Shown: piece after piece, positions 46,601 to 58,400 of the stretch
Layout: each line of letters opens with the position of its first letter
Numbering within the stretch: position 1 is the first letter of the stretch
Assembly (NCBI GenBank): GCA_002633005.1
Contig: NMRA01000113.1
Coordinates: 273,530-337,529, forward strand
Reading direction: 5' to 3'
Length of the DNA: 64,000 bases
Origin: Phoronis australis
Taxonomy: Eukaryota; Phoronida; Phoronidae
The notes under the pieces: generated by a model
Databases searched by the model: none
Seen by the model: only the letters and a program-made list of their open reading frames with translations
Told to the model about the DNA's origin: nothing
Made by a program: the position numbers and the translations under genes

Positions 46601-49600
46601 TGAAAAACTACTTTGACGACTAACCAAGACAAAGACCCAAGTGCGTTCACACAAATGAACTGAATATAGATTGCACTGCTGTTCGAGGATGTTCATGGTG
46701 GAATCATGCATTTCGTTAGCTGCGGTCTCTTGTGGTAGCCACACCTACTACCCATGTCAGAAAAGATAAAATAGCAATTTTGGGGTGTTCAATGGATAAA
46801 AGAATCTTGTGAAAAAGAAAATCATGCAAGAGCACTCAAAATCACGGGAGTGAACGACAAATGTTTTATGAGTTTGCTCAAATCATGGCGGACATTCAAA
46901 TCAAAGCAATTTCATTGGTACCCCAACGCAATTGCCTGTTCTGGTAGCCATGTTGACTGTACTGAGGGAGGAGAAGTGGGTCGTATTGATGTGATATGAC
47001 AATACTGTGACTGACTTGACATGTCACGACACTTATGAACTTGATTGTATTCTTAGACGGCTTTTAGTTTTTCAATTTTGGCTTTGCATATTGGAAGTGG
47101 GATACTAAACGAAAATTGAATTTTCAATTTTTATTTTGCTTTTAAAATTGAATTAACTGAAGGTACTGTGATTATTGTCTTTAGTGTGTTTAAATCTCAC
47201 TATAATGGAACCCTTTATTAAATTGACTTTATTTAGTTGTATAAGGTAGATTGTCTCTCATGTGAAGTATATTGCACATTCGTTGTTATTCAGGTGCACC
47301 AAAGGGGAACTATTTGACTTTTTAACCCAAGTGGTTGCTCTATCTGAGAAGCGAACACGATTGATAATGAGACAACTACTGGAAGCTGTTGAATTCATAC
47401 ATGAAAAGGGTATTGTTCATCGAGATCTCAAGGTTTGTGGTATTTACTTGGAGTACAACACTGTAAGCGGTGGGAGTTAAAGTATACCAAAGTACTGAAA
47501 GCTGCTGGAAAATATATTGATGGCATGATCTTTTAGTTGACATCTGTGTGGCTAATGCAGGAGTGTTGCCAAGCAGACCTTATCTGAGCTGCATCCTGTT
47601 GTCAGTTTTAGTATTCTGTTTTTTGTTCTTTGGTGTCTCCCACTCTGAAAAAATACTTGGTGTTTTCAAGAAGTTAGGCAGATATGTAGCAGAATCATAC
47701 ATGTAAGCTTTCTTTCTCAAAATCTTTTAATACCTATCATAATCTTTTAGATTTCGACAATGCCTCCATAAAATCTGTTCCCAACATGTTATCATTGTCC
47801 AACTTTTTACTCTGCAGCCTGAAAACATTCTTCTTGATGAAGAAAAAAATGTGAAGTTGTCAGATTTTGGGTTTGCAACGTTCATCAAAGAAGACACGCA
47901 ACTACAAGGTTAGTATAGCAGCTCGATGATGTGAAATAAGCCTAACCAACAGGTGGCTTCACAGTGACATTTGTAATCACTGTCTGATCAACAGGGAGCA
48001 TCACTGTAACATCTGTAATCACTGTCTGGTCAACAGGGAGCATCACTGTTACATCTGTAATCACTGTCTGATATGACATTGATGAGCCACTATTTAACTG
48101 TGCGAGTGTTACTCTTTGGCGCACACATTGAAATTGTCTTCCACACTGCAGTTAAATCTTGGGTGCGTCTTGCTCAAGTCTGTGGCCTAACAAACTAGTT
48201 ATGAACTCGGGCTATCTTCCTTAATTTCCTATTACGATCGCCACTAATTGGTTGTTCATTCCACTGTGCAGATCTGTGTGGTACACCGGGATACTTTGCT
48301 CCAGAAATGTTACAAGCCAATATGTTTGATTCAGCACCCGGGTATGGACGGCAGGTTGACATGTAAGTGTATTAAATAGTGAAAGCGAGAAGTGTTTTTT
48401 TTCCTCGTATACATAAATCTTTTTATCCATCAGCCTATGATATACCATTGACTTTTGCCATAAATTTAAGGAACAACAAATATCTGACCACTTTTATACA
48501 TAGTACACAATCATATAATTCCTTGAGTTAATGTCTAGGACTTTGGGTTTATATTTACTGTATTTTATTTTTATGTACAGTTAAATTAACAATCCCTTAA
48601 AGCTTTTTCCTGTTTATTTGCAAGGCAAGCAATTGTCAAAAACATGGTTTTGTGTCTCTTTTTATTTCGTTCTGTTTTCTTACAGGTGGGCATGTGGAGT
48701 TATAATGTATACATTGTAAGTATTGGCGGTTTTGTAATTCTTGCTTTAGTCATATTGATAAATTTAGGATGCACATCTTTCTAAAAGCTACCAGTTAACC
48801 AATGACAGTTGCCCAGAAGATGTACACTGCAAAGGCCTGTTGGCACTCGTGTGGGAGTATTGAGGGTACAGTGTATGTTTCCATGGCGACTGAATATGGA
48901 TAGTGCAAGGTAAAAATTACACTTTAGAAAAAATGGAATGTGTTTATGTTCACGTGCCTGTGAATTATTTAAACACAAGAATGCAGGCATTCTCTTCGTC
49001 TCACCTTTTTATGCAAATGACCACCTGTGCATAACTTATTTACAGCTTGAAAGTTTTACCCTTGGGCATTGGGCTATTAAGACCAAAAGGTGCTCATTTC
49101 CACATCAACGCCCTGGGTCTTATTTCTTTACAATCATCATTACAAGTGCAATGTGCACTTCACACTGACCATAAGATGCTGTACTTGTTAACTACAATTA
49201 ATTACGTTGGTGAAACTATCTGCATTATAACCCGAGTGAATGATCCAAGAGGTCATGTGACAACAACTGTCAATTACATGACTTGGTAGCGGCTGCAGAA
49301 TAAGGGTTTTATTAGTGATTGCAAACATGTTCTGTTGTTTAGGCTTGTTGGGTGTCCACCATTTTGGCATCGCAAACAAATGATGATGATCCGTGCCATC
49401 ATGAATGGCTGGTATACCTTTGATAGTCCTGAGTGGGATGACATTAGTGAATCAGCCAAAGATATTGTAAGTATTTAAATTAGTTATTTGGGGAGAATTT
49501 TTAGATGTCAGGCAGTTTATGTAATATGATTGAATCGTATCTTTCGTAGTTTGGGCCTCTTGTGGTCTTGTCGTTTTTCATGTTATATATGGGGCATATT

Positions 49601-50861
49601 GTTAACCTCACTGTGATGATGTCTGGTGTCTGACATTCACTGTTGTATCTCCTCAGTTCCTTGAAGAGTTTGAAAAATATTTGTGTTGCCTCTTGCCAAT
49701 CGTTTGAAAAATAGTGTCTCATGGTAATAAAGGTCTTAATAGGCTTTGAAAGGCATCAATGCTATTGTTTGTTTGATGCAAGAACTAAACATTTGTTTAT
49801 GCTCTAGATATCCAAGTTACTAGTGATAGATCCAGCCTCGAGATTCACAGCTCAACAAACATTGGCTCATCCGTTCTTTTCACGGGAGGTAGGTTGAATA
49901 ACCCAGATCAACGTTAAAGAGTTGATTTGCTCACAACAAAGTTTTCAGTATTTTGTTCTTAATTAAGCAAATTGTTGGTATACTTGGTTATTGTGTACTT
50001 AAACATTTAAAGTGGCAAAAACCCACCTTTCATCACAAAAAACAACTTTGGATTTAGACCACTTCCTGTTGTGAAATTGATCTCGAATTATTCCTGTTCA
50101 GGTGAATTCAGGGCTTCGATAGAACCGACTGTTCATTTTTGCCGGAGACCAGGTTCTACAAGTTGATTAGTCATGGCTGATCATATTGTGCTCAGCACGT
50201 TCTCCAGGAATAATGAACTATCAGATCTTTGCAAGTGCAGAATGCACTTCTTATCTGACCGTGGAACAAGTCAAGACCTATTTTATACTGGAGATAGTCC
50301 AAATCACAAGTTTGGTTTTTGATGGGAATCAGAGTTTATAGCCCCTTTAAGAGAAAGTGCATCATATTGAATTGTTAGAGTGCATTATGTCTGGTTCAGG
50401 TCAGATCACAGTGAGTTTTCTGCTGCAACACCTAACCATGTGGTTCTACTTCTTGTGCATTTATAGCGCCATCTGCAGTAATTTATCAGACTTTTAGTTT
50501 GGCCAAGTGGAGTAAAAGAAACTCACTTTGTTTTATATTGTAAAATGTGGTATGTTTGCAGAAACAAGGCTCAAAAGAGTTCTTCCCTAGAAAGCAATTT
50601 AAAGCTGCCATCATTGCCGTGTCGTTTCTATTCCGCTTGAAACTGATGCACCTTTACCCCCCACCAATATCTATGCAGCAAGTAAAGAACAACCCTTATT
50701 CAATACGTGCACTACGCAAGATCATGGACAACTGTGCATTTAAGATGTATGGACACTGGGTGAAGAGAGGAGATGATCAGAACAGGGCAGCTTTGTTTGA
50801 AATGAAAGTCAAGAGGGACTTGAAAAACGCATTGATGAGCAAAACCAATGTGGTTATATGA
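40658..50861 (+). CDS. PHKG2: Phosphorylase b kinase gamma catalytic subunit
   Basis: It is the Ser/Thr kinase subunit of phosphorylase kinase, which activates glycogen phosphorylase in the cytosol in response to Ca2+ and cAMP. The coding exons are 40658-40749, 44798-44973, 46175-46229, 47294-47432, 47818-47908, 48272-48362, 48686-48715, 49343-49466, 49808-49888 and 50562-50861. All phases match, giving 392 aa. Motifs in order: [20 protein letters not shown] (Gly loop), EYAVKIID (Lys), [96 protein letters not shown]. The C-terminal 100 residues ([20 protein letters not shown] and onward) match the calmodulin-binding regulatory tail. The activation segment has Asp (QLQDLCGTP) where vertebrate subunits have Glu. 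Exon 7 is a 30 bp microexon. The start has two adjacent ATGs. The symbol is assigned from resemblance to the liver/testis form; a single pre-duplication PHKG is equally likely. Confidence 0.95.
42099..42544. other. Assembly gap (N run)
   Basis: 446 N within the intron 1 DNA element. The adjacent repeat array probably blocked assembly. Confidence 0.99.
42746..42822 (+). repeat. tRNA-like sequence (SINE or tRNA relic)
   Basis: TGGTCTAGATGTTTAGAGC resembles an A box region, and GGTACGATACC about 40 bp later resembles a B box (consensus GGTTCGANNCC, one mismatch). Flanking 'gtgtc' words could pair weakly. Too many changes for an active tRNA. It is probably a tRNA-derived fragment inside the DNA element. 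Confidence 0.35.
43110..44200 (+). repeat. Degraded HINE-like monomer array in PHKG intron 1
   Basis: It has the same word order as copy B: CCCCCTGGTGG at 43150, then 'ttttcatgaaatttggc', GTGCCCCGTAGTGG at 43408, another 'tgaaatttgg' near 43477, and GCACCACCTAGTGG at 44097 with 'atctgcc...ccaaacc' boxes between. Monomers are recognisable, but the ends (palindrome and hairpin) are not. It is an old copy. Confidence 0.65.
45290..45800 (+). repeat. Degraded HINE-like monomers in PHKG intron 2
   Basis: The boxes 'gattttcatgaaatttcatg' (45321), GTGCCCTCTAATGG (45548) and 'tcatgaaatttggc' (45719) appear at roughly monomer spacing. The termini are not recognisable. Confidence 0.55.
47973..48072. 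repeat. 42 bp minisatellite in PHKG intron 5
   Basis: Three copies of 'gtaatcactgtctg' start at 47973, 48015 and 48057, a period of exactly 42. The full unit includes 'caacagggagcatcactgt'. It lies between exons 5 and 6 and is probably without function. Confidence 0.85.
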
Positions 50862-51201
50862 AAAAGGATTGATGTTTACGAGGCTAAAGTGCAGAAAGAA
50901 AATTCAGTTTAGAACACAGAATGGTGGGAAAGTGAGATTTCATTTTCTCAAATTTGTCAGTCAACAAAAAATACTTAAAGACTTGTTACTTCATTGCTAA
51001 CATGGCTTGCATGGTCCAACAGTCACTGAACAACAATTGATGCAGTTTTGAGCGCTTGCAGTAATGTAGTTAAGTTGGGAAAACTGGCAACTTTAGGAAT
51101 TTTTCGTTCTGAATGGAATTGTTTAGTGCATTGCTCTTTAGGTATTTATTTATTGTTCAAGTAAACTGGACATTTTGTGGAATTTTATTGTAAGTTATAA
51201 A

Positions 51202-51207
51202 AATAAA
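51202..51207 (+). terminator. Likely PHKG poly(A) signal
   Basis: This is an AATAAA about 340 bp after the PHKG stop codon, in AT-rich sequence, with no stronger candidate before it. Confidence 0.5.
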
Positions 51208-51756
51208 TTCATTGAACCGAATCAAATATTTCTATTCATAGTAATAGATTCCATGTGGGAAGTATTATTTGAATTGCCACTGCTGTTTTTTCTCCAAATA
51301 TAACTAGGGCTGCAGCCAGATAGTACCTGAACCTCAGCCCACTAAAACCATAAGTAAAAACTTCTGATATAGTTGTCCAACAGATGCCACAAATAGGTCC
51401 CTACCATGAACTGATTACAATAAAGAGCCTGGAATTTCCGATGGTCATACTGTGTTGATGTCTGTAGCTAACCCGCCATGACAAGCAGTTCATTGGGCTT
51501 GGTCTGAAGCAAATAACAACTCTCCGTTATTCTCAAACTAAATGCTATTTCTAATTTCAGTAAGGATTGAGATGAGAATGGCTTTAAAATAGTGGTCTAG
51601 ATCAAAAGTACTCTCGTGTTTATTGCCCCTTTAAAATAGAACCCCCAAAACTGAAGGCAGCAGTGTTTGGACAAAAACAAACACATTGCCATTGATTACA
51701 TAACCTCTGTGGTGGAGGTTATCCTATGATGAAAAGGAAAATCTTAAGTAAAACAT

Positions 51757-51762
51757 TTTATT
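51757..51762 (-). terminator. Likely THOC6 poly(A) signal
   Basis: AATAAA on the minus strand (TTTATT on the plus), about 735 bp beyond the THOC6 stop codon. If it is used, the THOC6 and PHKG transcripts end about 0.5 kb apart without overlapping. Confidence 0.35.
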
Positions 51763-52497
51763 AAAAATTCCACTGAGTAGGAATTCCTTGTACTTTATCC
51801 ATTTGATCACATACATTCCAAGTGCTCTGCACATTTAATATACAACATACCAAGTGCTCCATACACTTAAACCCCAACAAGTATATTGTAATTCACTTGA
51901 TCACTGCTGATCAAGCTACAATAGTTTCTGAAGGTCCAATTTCATGATCCTGCGATAGCAAATGAAAAATGGCATATTATAATTGATAACATTTTGCTTA
52001 TAAAATTGCGCACTCTGCAAAAGCTCATCTAGATTATCATATAACAATATACATTGTTCTTAATTGCAGTTTGGTAATGATATCTTCCCACTTCTTTTGA
52101 GTCACTGAAACGTTCAACCACATGACGCCAGCACCAGGTTTCGAAAAGAAAAGTGTTCTACTTTTATAGTGCACAGTTTTAGTCTTTTGCAACCATAGTT
52201 GCACATGTATTGTTACAGATTCAGCAACATTATGTTGAGCTGACATAAGTATTTGCCACACATAAATCTCCAAGGAATGTGATTCACTGTCTTGTGGTGC
52301 AGGACTTGACTGTTTATGCACTCTTGACTGTTTCAATGCATTCAACTGGTAACATGTTAGCATGACCAAATCACTGAATCATGCCAACAGAAGACAATTC
52401 AGTACAAGACTTTCAGAAGTCAATTAGTAAATCTGTTCCACATTTCTTTCTGTGGAATTACTGAGGACAACTGTGACATTGAGTTATCCTGCACAGC

Positions 52498-55400
52498 CTA
52501 CAGAACTAATGAGAATGCTTTGTATCCAAAGTTAGTGTAAACATCAATCTTGTCACTTGTTCCAGCCACACACAAAACCTGTGAATGCAAAATAGACCAA
52601 ATAAGTGTTAAATGACACTAGCTGGGGGATGAGAAAAAGGGAGGACATGTGAGGGGGAGGGTGGGAAGAGTGATGGGGAGAATAAATGATGGGGAGGGGA
52701 TGAGGGATAGGGAGGGGATNNNNNNNNNNNNNNNNNNNNNNNNNNNNNNNNNNNNNNNNNNNNNNNNNNNNNNNNNNNNNNNNNNNNNNNNNNNNNNNNN
52801 NNNNNNNNNNNNNNNNNNNNNNNNNNNNNNNNNNNNNNNNNNNNNNNNNNNNNNNNNNNNNNNNNNNNNNNNNNNNNNNNNNNNNNNNNNNNNNNNNNNN
52901 NNNNNNNNNNNNNNNNNNNNNNNNNNNNNNNNNNNNNNTGATGGGGAGGGTCAGTGATGGGGAGGCGGACGAGTGATGGGGAAGATGAGTGACAGGGATG
53001 AGGAATGGGGAGGGGGACGAGTGATGGGGAGGGTGACAAGGGATAAGATGACACAGAAATGGCCACACAGACTTGTGTATTGAACCAACAGAGCAACGAG
53101 TTGTAAGTCAAAAGAATTTTAATAAAAATTAGCCCAAAAATGGTGGCAATAATAATGAAAACGTTAAACTAAAACAAAATTCAATTGACGCACGACCTCA
53201 AAATAAGTATGCTATGCTTACTTTATTGGCATTACTGTTCACATTAAGAGTACAGACACTAGTTGAAGAACAGGGAACTTTAGACTTGGACTCTCCATTG
53301 ATGAACCAGTGATTGACTTGAGGTGCAGAGCCAGCTGATATCAACTGAAAGGAAATAAGCTGCATACAGCCTACACACAAATGCAGAAGAAAGGAGACTA
53401 ACACAGTTCATAACAAAAAAGAAGTAAATCTCTGCCTACATCATAGATGTAATTTTGCAAAAGCTCATAAAGAAATACATAAGAAAGTCTGTTTCTTTCA
53501 GTAAACTAAGATGAAAGCAAATTTCATAACTTTTAATAATAACATACACAAAGAATCATGTCGACTAATCTTACTGTATCATCATAGAATGTGACAAACT
53601 GTTGTGCCACTCCAGGAGTATCAAATAGTGTAGTTGGGGTCAGTGACCTGAGATGCCATAGTGAGAGGGTGGGACCTCCACCACAAACCAGCCAATCATC
53701 TGTGGGGTCAACTGCCACACAGGTTAACCATTTCCCAATCTGTGGTCGAGCGCACAGCTCTGACCTATATGGCTCTAAGATGTGCATTGTTTCAGCTGCT
53801 CGTGTATCTGCAAGCAACAGATAACGCCAACTTTACCAAATGAATTCAGTGCAGACAGAGGTATAACCTCAGCTGACTCCATCACCTGAAAGTTAGCTGA
53901 GCTTACAGCTTATGCAAAGACATGAGAAATACAACCACAGTTGAATGAACTAACCACTACACATTGCAGGACCATGTCACTAAACGATTTACCCGTTTCC
54001 CAAGTTTGAAACTAAGCATAAACCACCCCGGCAGTTGTACGATTAAGAAATGCGCACTGGCACGTAAATTGTCATGGCCATGATTAAATTTTCCAGAGCC
54101 AGACTGAAATGTCGATAAACTGTATTGAAATGAATGCTACGTTGTACAAAGAATCTTGAAATGTTAAGAAGTTTGGTACGCACTGATTATTGGGAGTCAA
54201 ACACGAACTTCGCATAAAAAATACTGAAGTACATATGTAAGGACAACGGTCAATGTTTATCACTGCTCGACACAGTAACGAAGTTCACATGACTTAGCTG
54301 CCATGGTTTGCTATGCCATGTCAGAATGGCATAAGAAAAATCTCTGACAATCACAAGTAATGACCATAATCTGGTAGACGTCTCACATTCAACATATCAA
54401 ACTGACAAAGGTGACGTTATACATATGAAAAACTTTTAGTGAGAATGAACATGTTTTCCACACCTCTTCACACAACCTTCTTACCCCAAATCCTAACAGT
54501 GCCATCTTCTGAGGCTGAGATCACTTCCTTGCCATCATTGCGGAGTGCAATAGAGTGTATATAGTCAGTATGACCTTGATACGATTTCTGAAAGTATGTC
54601 TATGTTAAGTATGTCCAAACACAGTACATACAAACATCATAAAAACAAAAATATAACCCGACACAATGAACACAGAGGCAGTTCTTTGGTAATCAGTTTT
54701 CATGGCAGCTTTGGATCAATGTCACTGTACTACTGCACATAATGTAAATTAATGCAATCACACAACGCAATGCTTGAACCAGTAGTACACCAAACTGATG
54801 AAGATTAACTGTTATTGCTATCGAGCATCTCACACCAACTTACCAATAATGTTCCAGTCTGAAGATCCCAGACATGAATACTGTCATCTCCACAGCCAGC
54901 ATACAATAATGAACCAGAGTCCTAAAGTATATCATGGAATACAAGACTTTCACTCATTATTAAGTTGCCAGTTGTTGCAGAATATAGGTTTGTACTTCGT
55001 AAAACCTCAAAGAGAAAAATATTTTTGGGTTTTGCAAACATCCATATCTTTACGACATCTGTTCTCCTAATTGTTGCATGTTTCAAATTCTCCACTTCTA
55101 GTCATGCCTACAGCTACCAATCATCAACAAGGTTTAACTGATGACATGGACTAAGCACAATATTGCACAACAACTTAATAGTTCAGGAACAAAAGGCTGG
55201 TTCAGTTTATTTGTGATTCCAGTTTTCAATCACAGTTTGGGCCATAAGAATAGCATGAATCTGTTTCGCTGATCACTTTAAAAATGCTAACCTAACATCC
55301 TGTCTGGAATCTTTACTGCAAACCATTAACTGCACTTTGTGTTTTTAGAATTTTTCTAATACGAAATGTTGATGAAATGTCAGAATTCATTAACATTTCA

Positions 55401-58400
55401 TTCACTTTAAAGAAAATAGCACCGATCACAAAAATCAAAATGCAGCTAAACCTACTCTTACCTACATTTAGTCATACAACCTCATAACCATGTTACAATA
55501 GTTACCGGCAGATTAGGGGTATCACTGCAGCCCCAGTATATTGTTATTTAATGTGCCACCATACAGAAAACAATTAAAACTATCCTTTAAGCGGTTTGCC
55601 GGATGGAGAGATGTTAAAAACGTACTCAAAAAATTTCTGAAAATGGGAGGATGGCATCATCTTATTAATAGATGCCTATCTACCAAATTTTATGAAAATC
55701 TTTTGAGGACCTTTGAAGATACAGAGATAAACGTACAAAACTAAAATTGACACTAGGAGGCACACCGGTAGCGGGATCCCTCCGAAAGTTCGTTCATGCT
55801 GTCTCATCCATGGAAGGAACACGTGCAAAATTTTATGAACATACATCAAAGGATTCCGAGATAGAGCAGCAGACACCGGATGGATGCTAGATGAATAAAA
55901 AGGATCTCTGTCCTCGGTAAGAACTGACAATTCATTATTTCTTCAGACAAAGCTCATAAAAATTCAGGTCATAGTGTGCCCTAAAAATTTATCAGTTTAG
56001 TCTGAAGAAATGGCAAACTGCGAGTTCTCTGCAAGACCTAAAACACGTCTCATAAGACTAAGGAACAAGTTTGGTCCTCTTCTCATCTGAGTAAAGACAC
56101 CCATGTTATAGAGGTAAGTGGTTTACACCAAAAGCTAGTTTCTTCGATGAAAAGTGAGCTTATAGCCGCTTTAAATAAAATGTCACTTACCTTTGCGTCG
56201 ATAACAAGAGACATCACACCAGTACTGTTGGCATCACTGCAATTTAAACACAACGTGTGTAAACAATCATACGTAGCTTACTCACAACACGTCAACCATG
56301 CTTCATTATAATCCCTTAGTGTATGCCCTTTTCAAACACTGGCATTATTAAAAATTAGTATCACTCACTATTCACAGTGTGCATCGCATACAATGCACAC
56401 ACATGGGATGATCGTTTTTTTAAACATTACCACTACAGGGAGCAATGCCAGTAAACTTCAAATATCAACTAGGAAAATAAGTAAGCACTAATTTCCTTTC
56501 ATCATGACACAGTTTGGAATATATGAAGGTGAATGACTAGGTAAGACACAAAAACAATAGAAGGGCCACTTGGAGGCACAACATAGGTCAGAAACGGGAC
56601 TTGTGCTGTTGTTTACATGCCAAATTTCATGACCATCCATCAAGGAACTTGATAGATAACAAGACAAACGCTAACCGACTCCACAGTAGTCTGATTTGAC
56701 CCAAACTTCACATATTCAAATTTCATGATAATCCATCAAGGAACTTGGTAGATATTGAACCACAGGTGAAAAAAACTAAACTGCTGCTAGAGGGCGTCAC
56801 AGTAGTCAGGCCTTTCCGAAAATCATCATAAGCCAGAAGAAACACATCTGCCAATTTTCATAAGGATCCTTTGAGTGGTTTGCCTCATAGCGAAGCAGAT
56901 GCCAAAAACATACTAAAAAAGTAACAAAAATGGCCACTAGGTGACGTACAAAACAACAAATCCATCCAGATATGGGATGGTGGTATTTTCCCTTTAATAG
57001 AAACCTATTTGCAAAATTTCATAAGAATCCATCGAAAGGAACTTCATAGATGATAAAGAGGAAGATGTAAAAACAATAAAATTGCCATCAGAGGACACAG
57101 AGGTCTGAAAGTAGTCGTCATCCATTGTCATGTTAAAAGATTAATTTACACATGCCAAATTTAACAAAGATCATGCAATGTGTTTATGAGAAGCAGCTGT
57201 GGACATGAAAAAGAGGGATACCAGGGTTGACACAAGTCAAAATTGTCCAATATCATAAACCAATTTACATAACAATCCTTAGATTGACTTTGCTGATAAA
57301 GAGTGGGATGTCAATAAGAGACTGGCCACTTGGTGCCGCACATTTCATAACCTCTTTAATAGGAACCTACTTGCCAAGGCACACTGGTAGCCAAATCCAC
57401 ACTAAAACTTAACTCGTGCATTCCTATTCGTGATAAAAATATATCTGCAAAATTTCATGATGTTCCATCTTGGGGTTTTGGAGATATAGCAGCGGATGCC
57501 AGATGAACAGCACGAGTTCACACGCACGCACATATACCTTGGGGGTACTGTTACACAGTAAAGGCATTACTTACTTTGAAGGTACAGACACAGACCAGAC
57601 CACCTTAGGGGTACTGTTACACAGCTCTGTCCACTTCCACGCATTGATGACCCCATGGCTGTCACCACTATAACATCAAAACACATTTCATCATGAACCA
57701 TTTGCTAGCTTTTAACACTTCTGTGCTTGGACACTTTTGTAACCGCAATTTTCAAACTACTTCATATTCACGTAGTCGCTATATGTTGTGTTTCTAACTA
57801 ACTTGGGCAAACAATCACAGAAATTAGCGTGCAATTTCCACTTTAAAGGTAGTGGCTCATGTGGCCCATGTCTTTATCAAGACCTCCGTTGCTAAGAAAC
57901 AAAATCATTGAGGTTTCGTTGGATCTCCTGGTGTGGGTGTCATCAACTACACAGACGATGAGGTTATCACTACAGTGGCCACGTGACGTGAAATACTCTA
58001 CCACTAGAAGTGAGGAACTATCGCAGATAAAACAGCTGCACCCATTAAGGCTTGAGAGCTAATAAATACTTTTTTAATAAAACTTTTTTTTACCAGATTT
58101 TGAAGACCTTTTACTTGTCTGTAACTACATTATAGTAAAGAATTCACAGAGCAATTAACTTTACAGGAAATCAATAATTACTAAGAACTGAAAGTCCACC
58201 TAACCGTACAGTGCTGAAATCACAAAGTGTGGAAACAATTAACATGTGTTCCAATTTAACACTTGCCGCTGTCATAGCTTTTGCTGAGAAAAGAGTCAAA
58301 CGTAATCGAAAACAAAACTATACTAACCTGAGTAACAATTTATCATGAGTGACTAAGCTGAAAACAGAGCCTTCGTGTGCTGCAAGAAATAAACTAACAT

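Noticed and set aside
47942-48124. 60 aa frame with a repeated [14 protein letters not shown] unit
   Set aside because: It is a translation of the 42 bp minisatellite in a PHKG intron, on the opposite strand, with no gene signals.
27290-50340. Scattered loosely similar phrases ('gatttagaccactt', 'tttatagctgctt') in introns at 27.3, 28.2, 50.1 and 56.1 kb
   Set aside because: Probably a very old dispersed repeat, but the similarity is too weak by eye to set borders.
52553-53111. Proline/serine/histidine-rich frames on the minus strand near 52.6-53.1 kb
   Set aside because: They come from the purine-rich minisatellite and the gap; the real coding exon here is the short last exon of THOC6 at 52578-52498.
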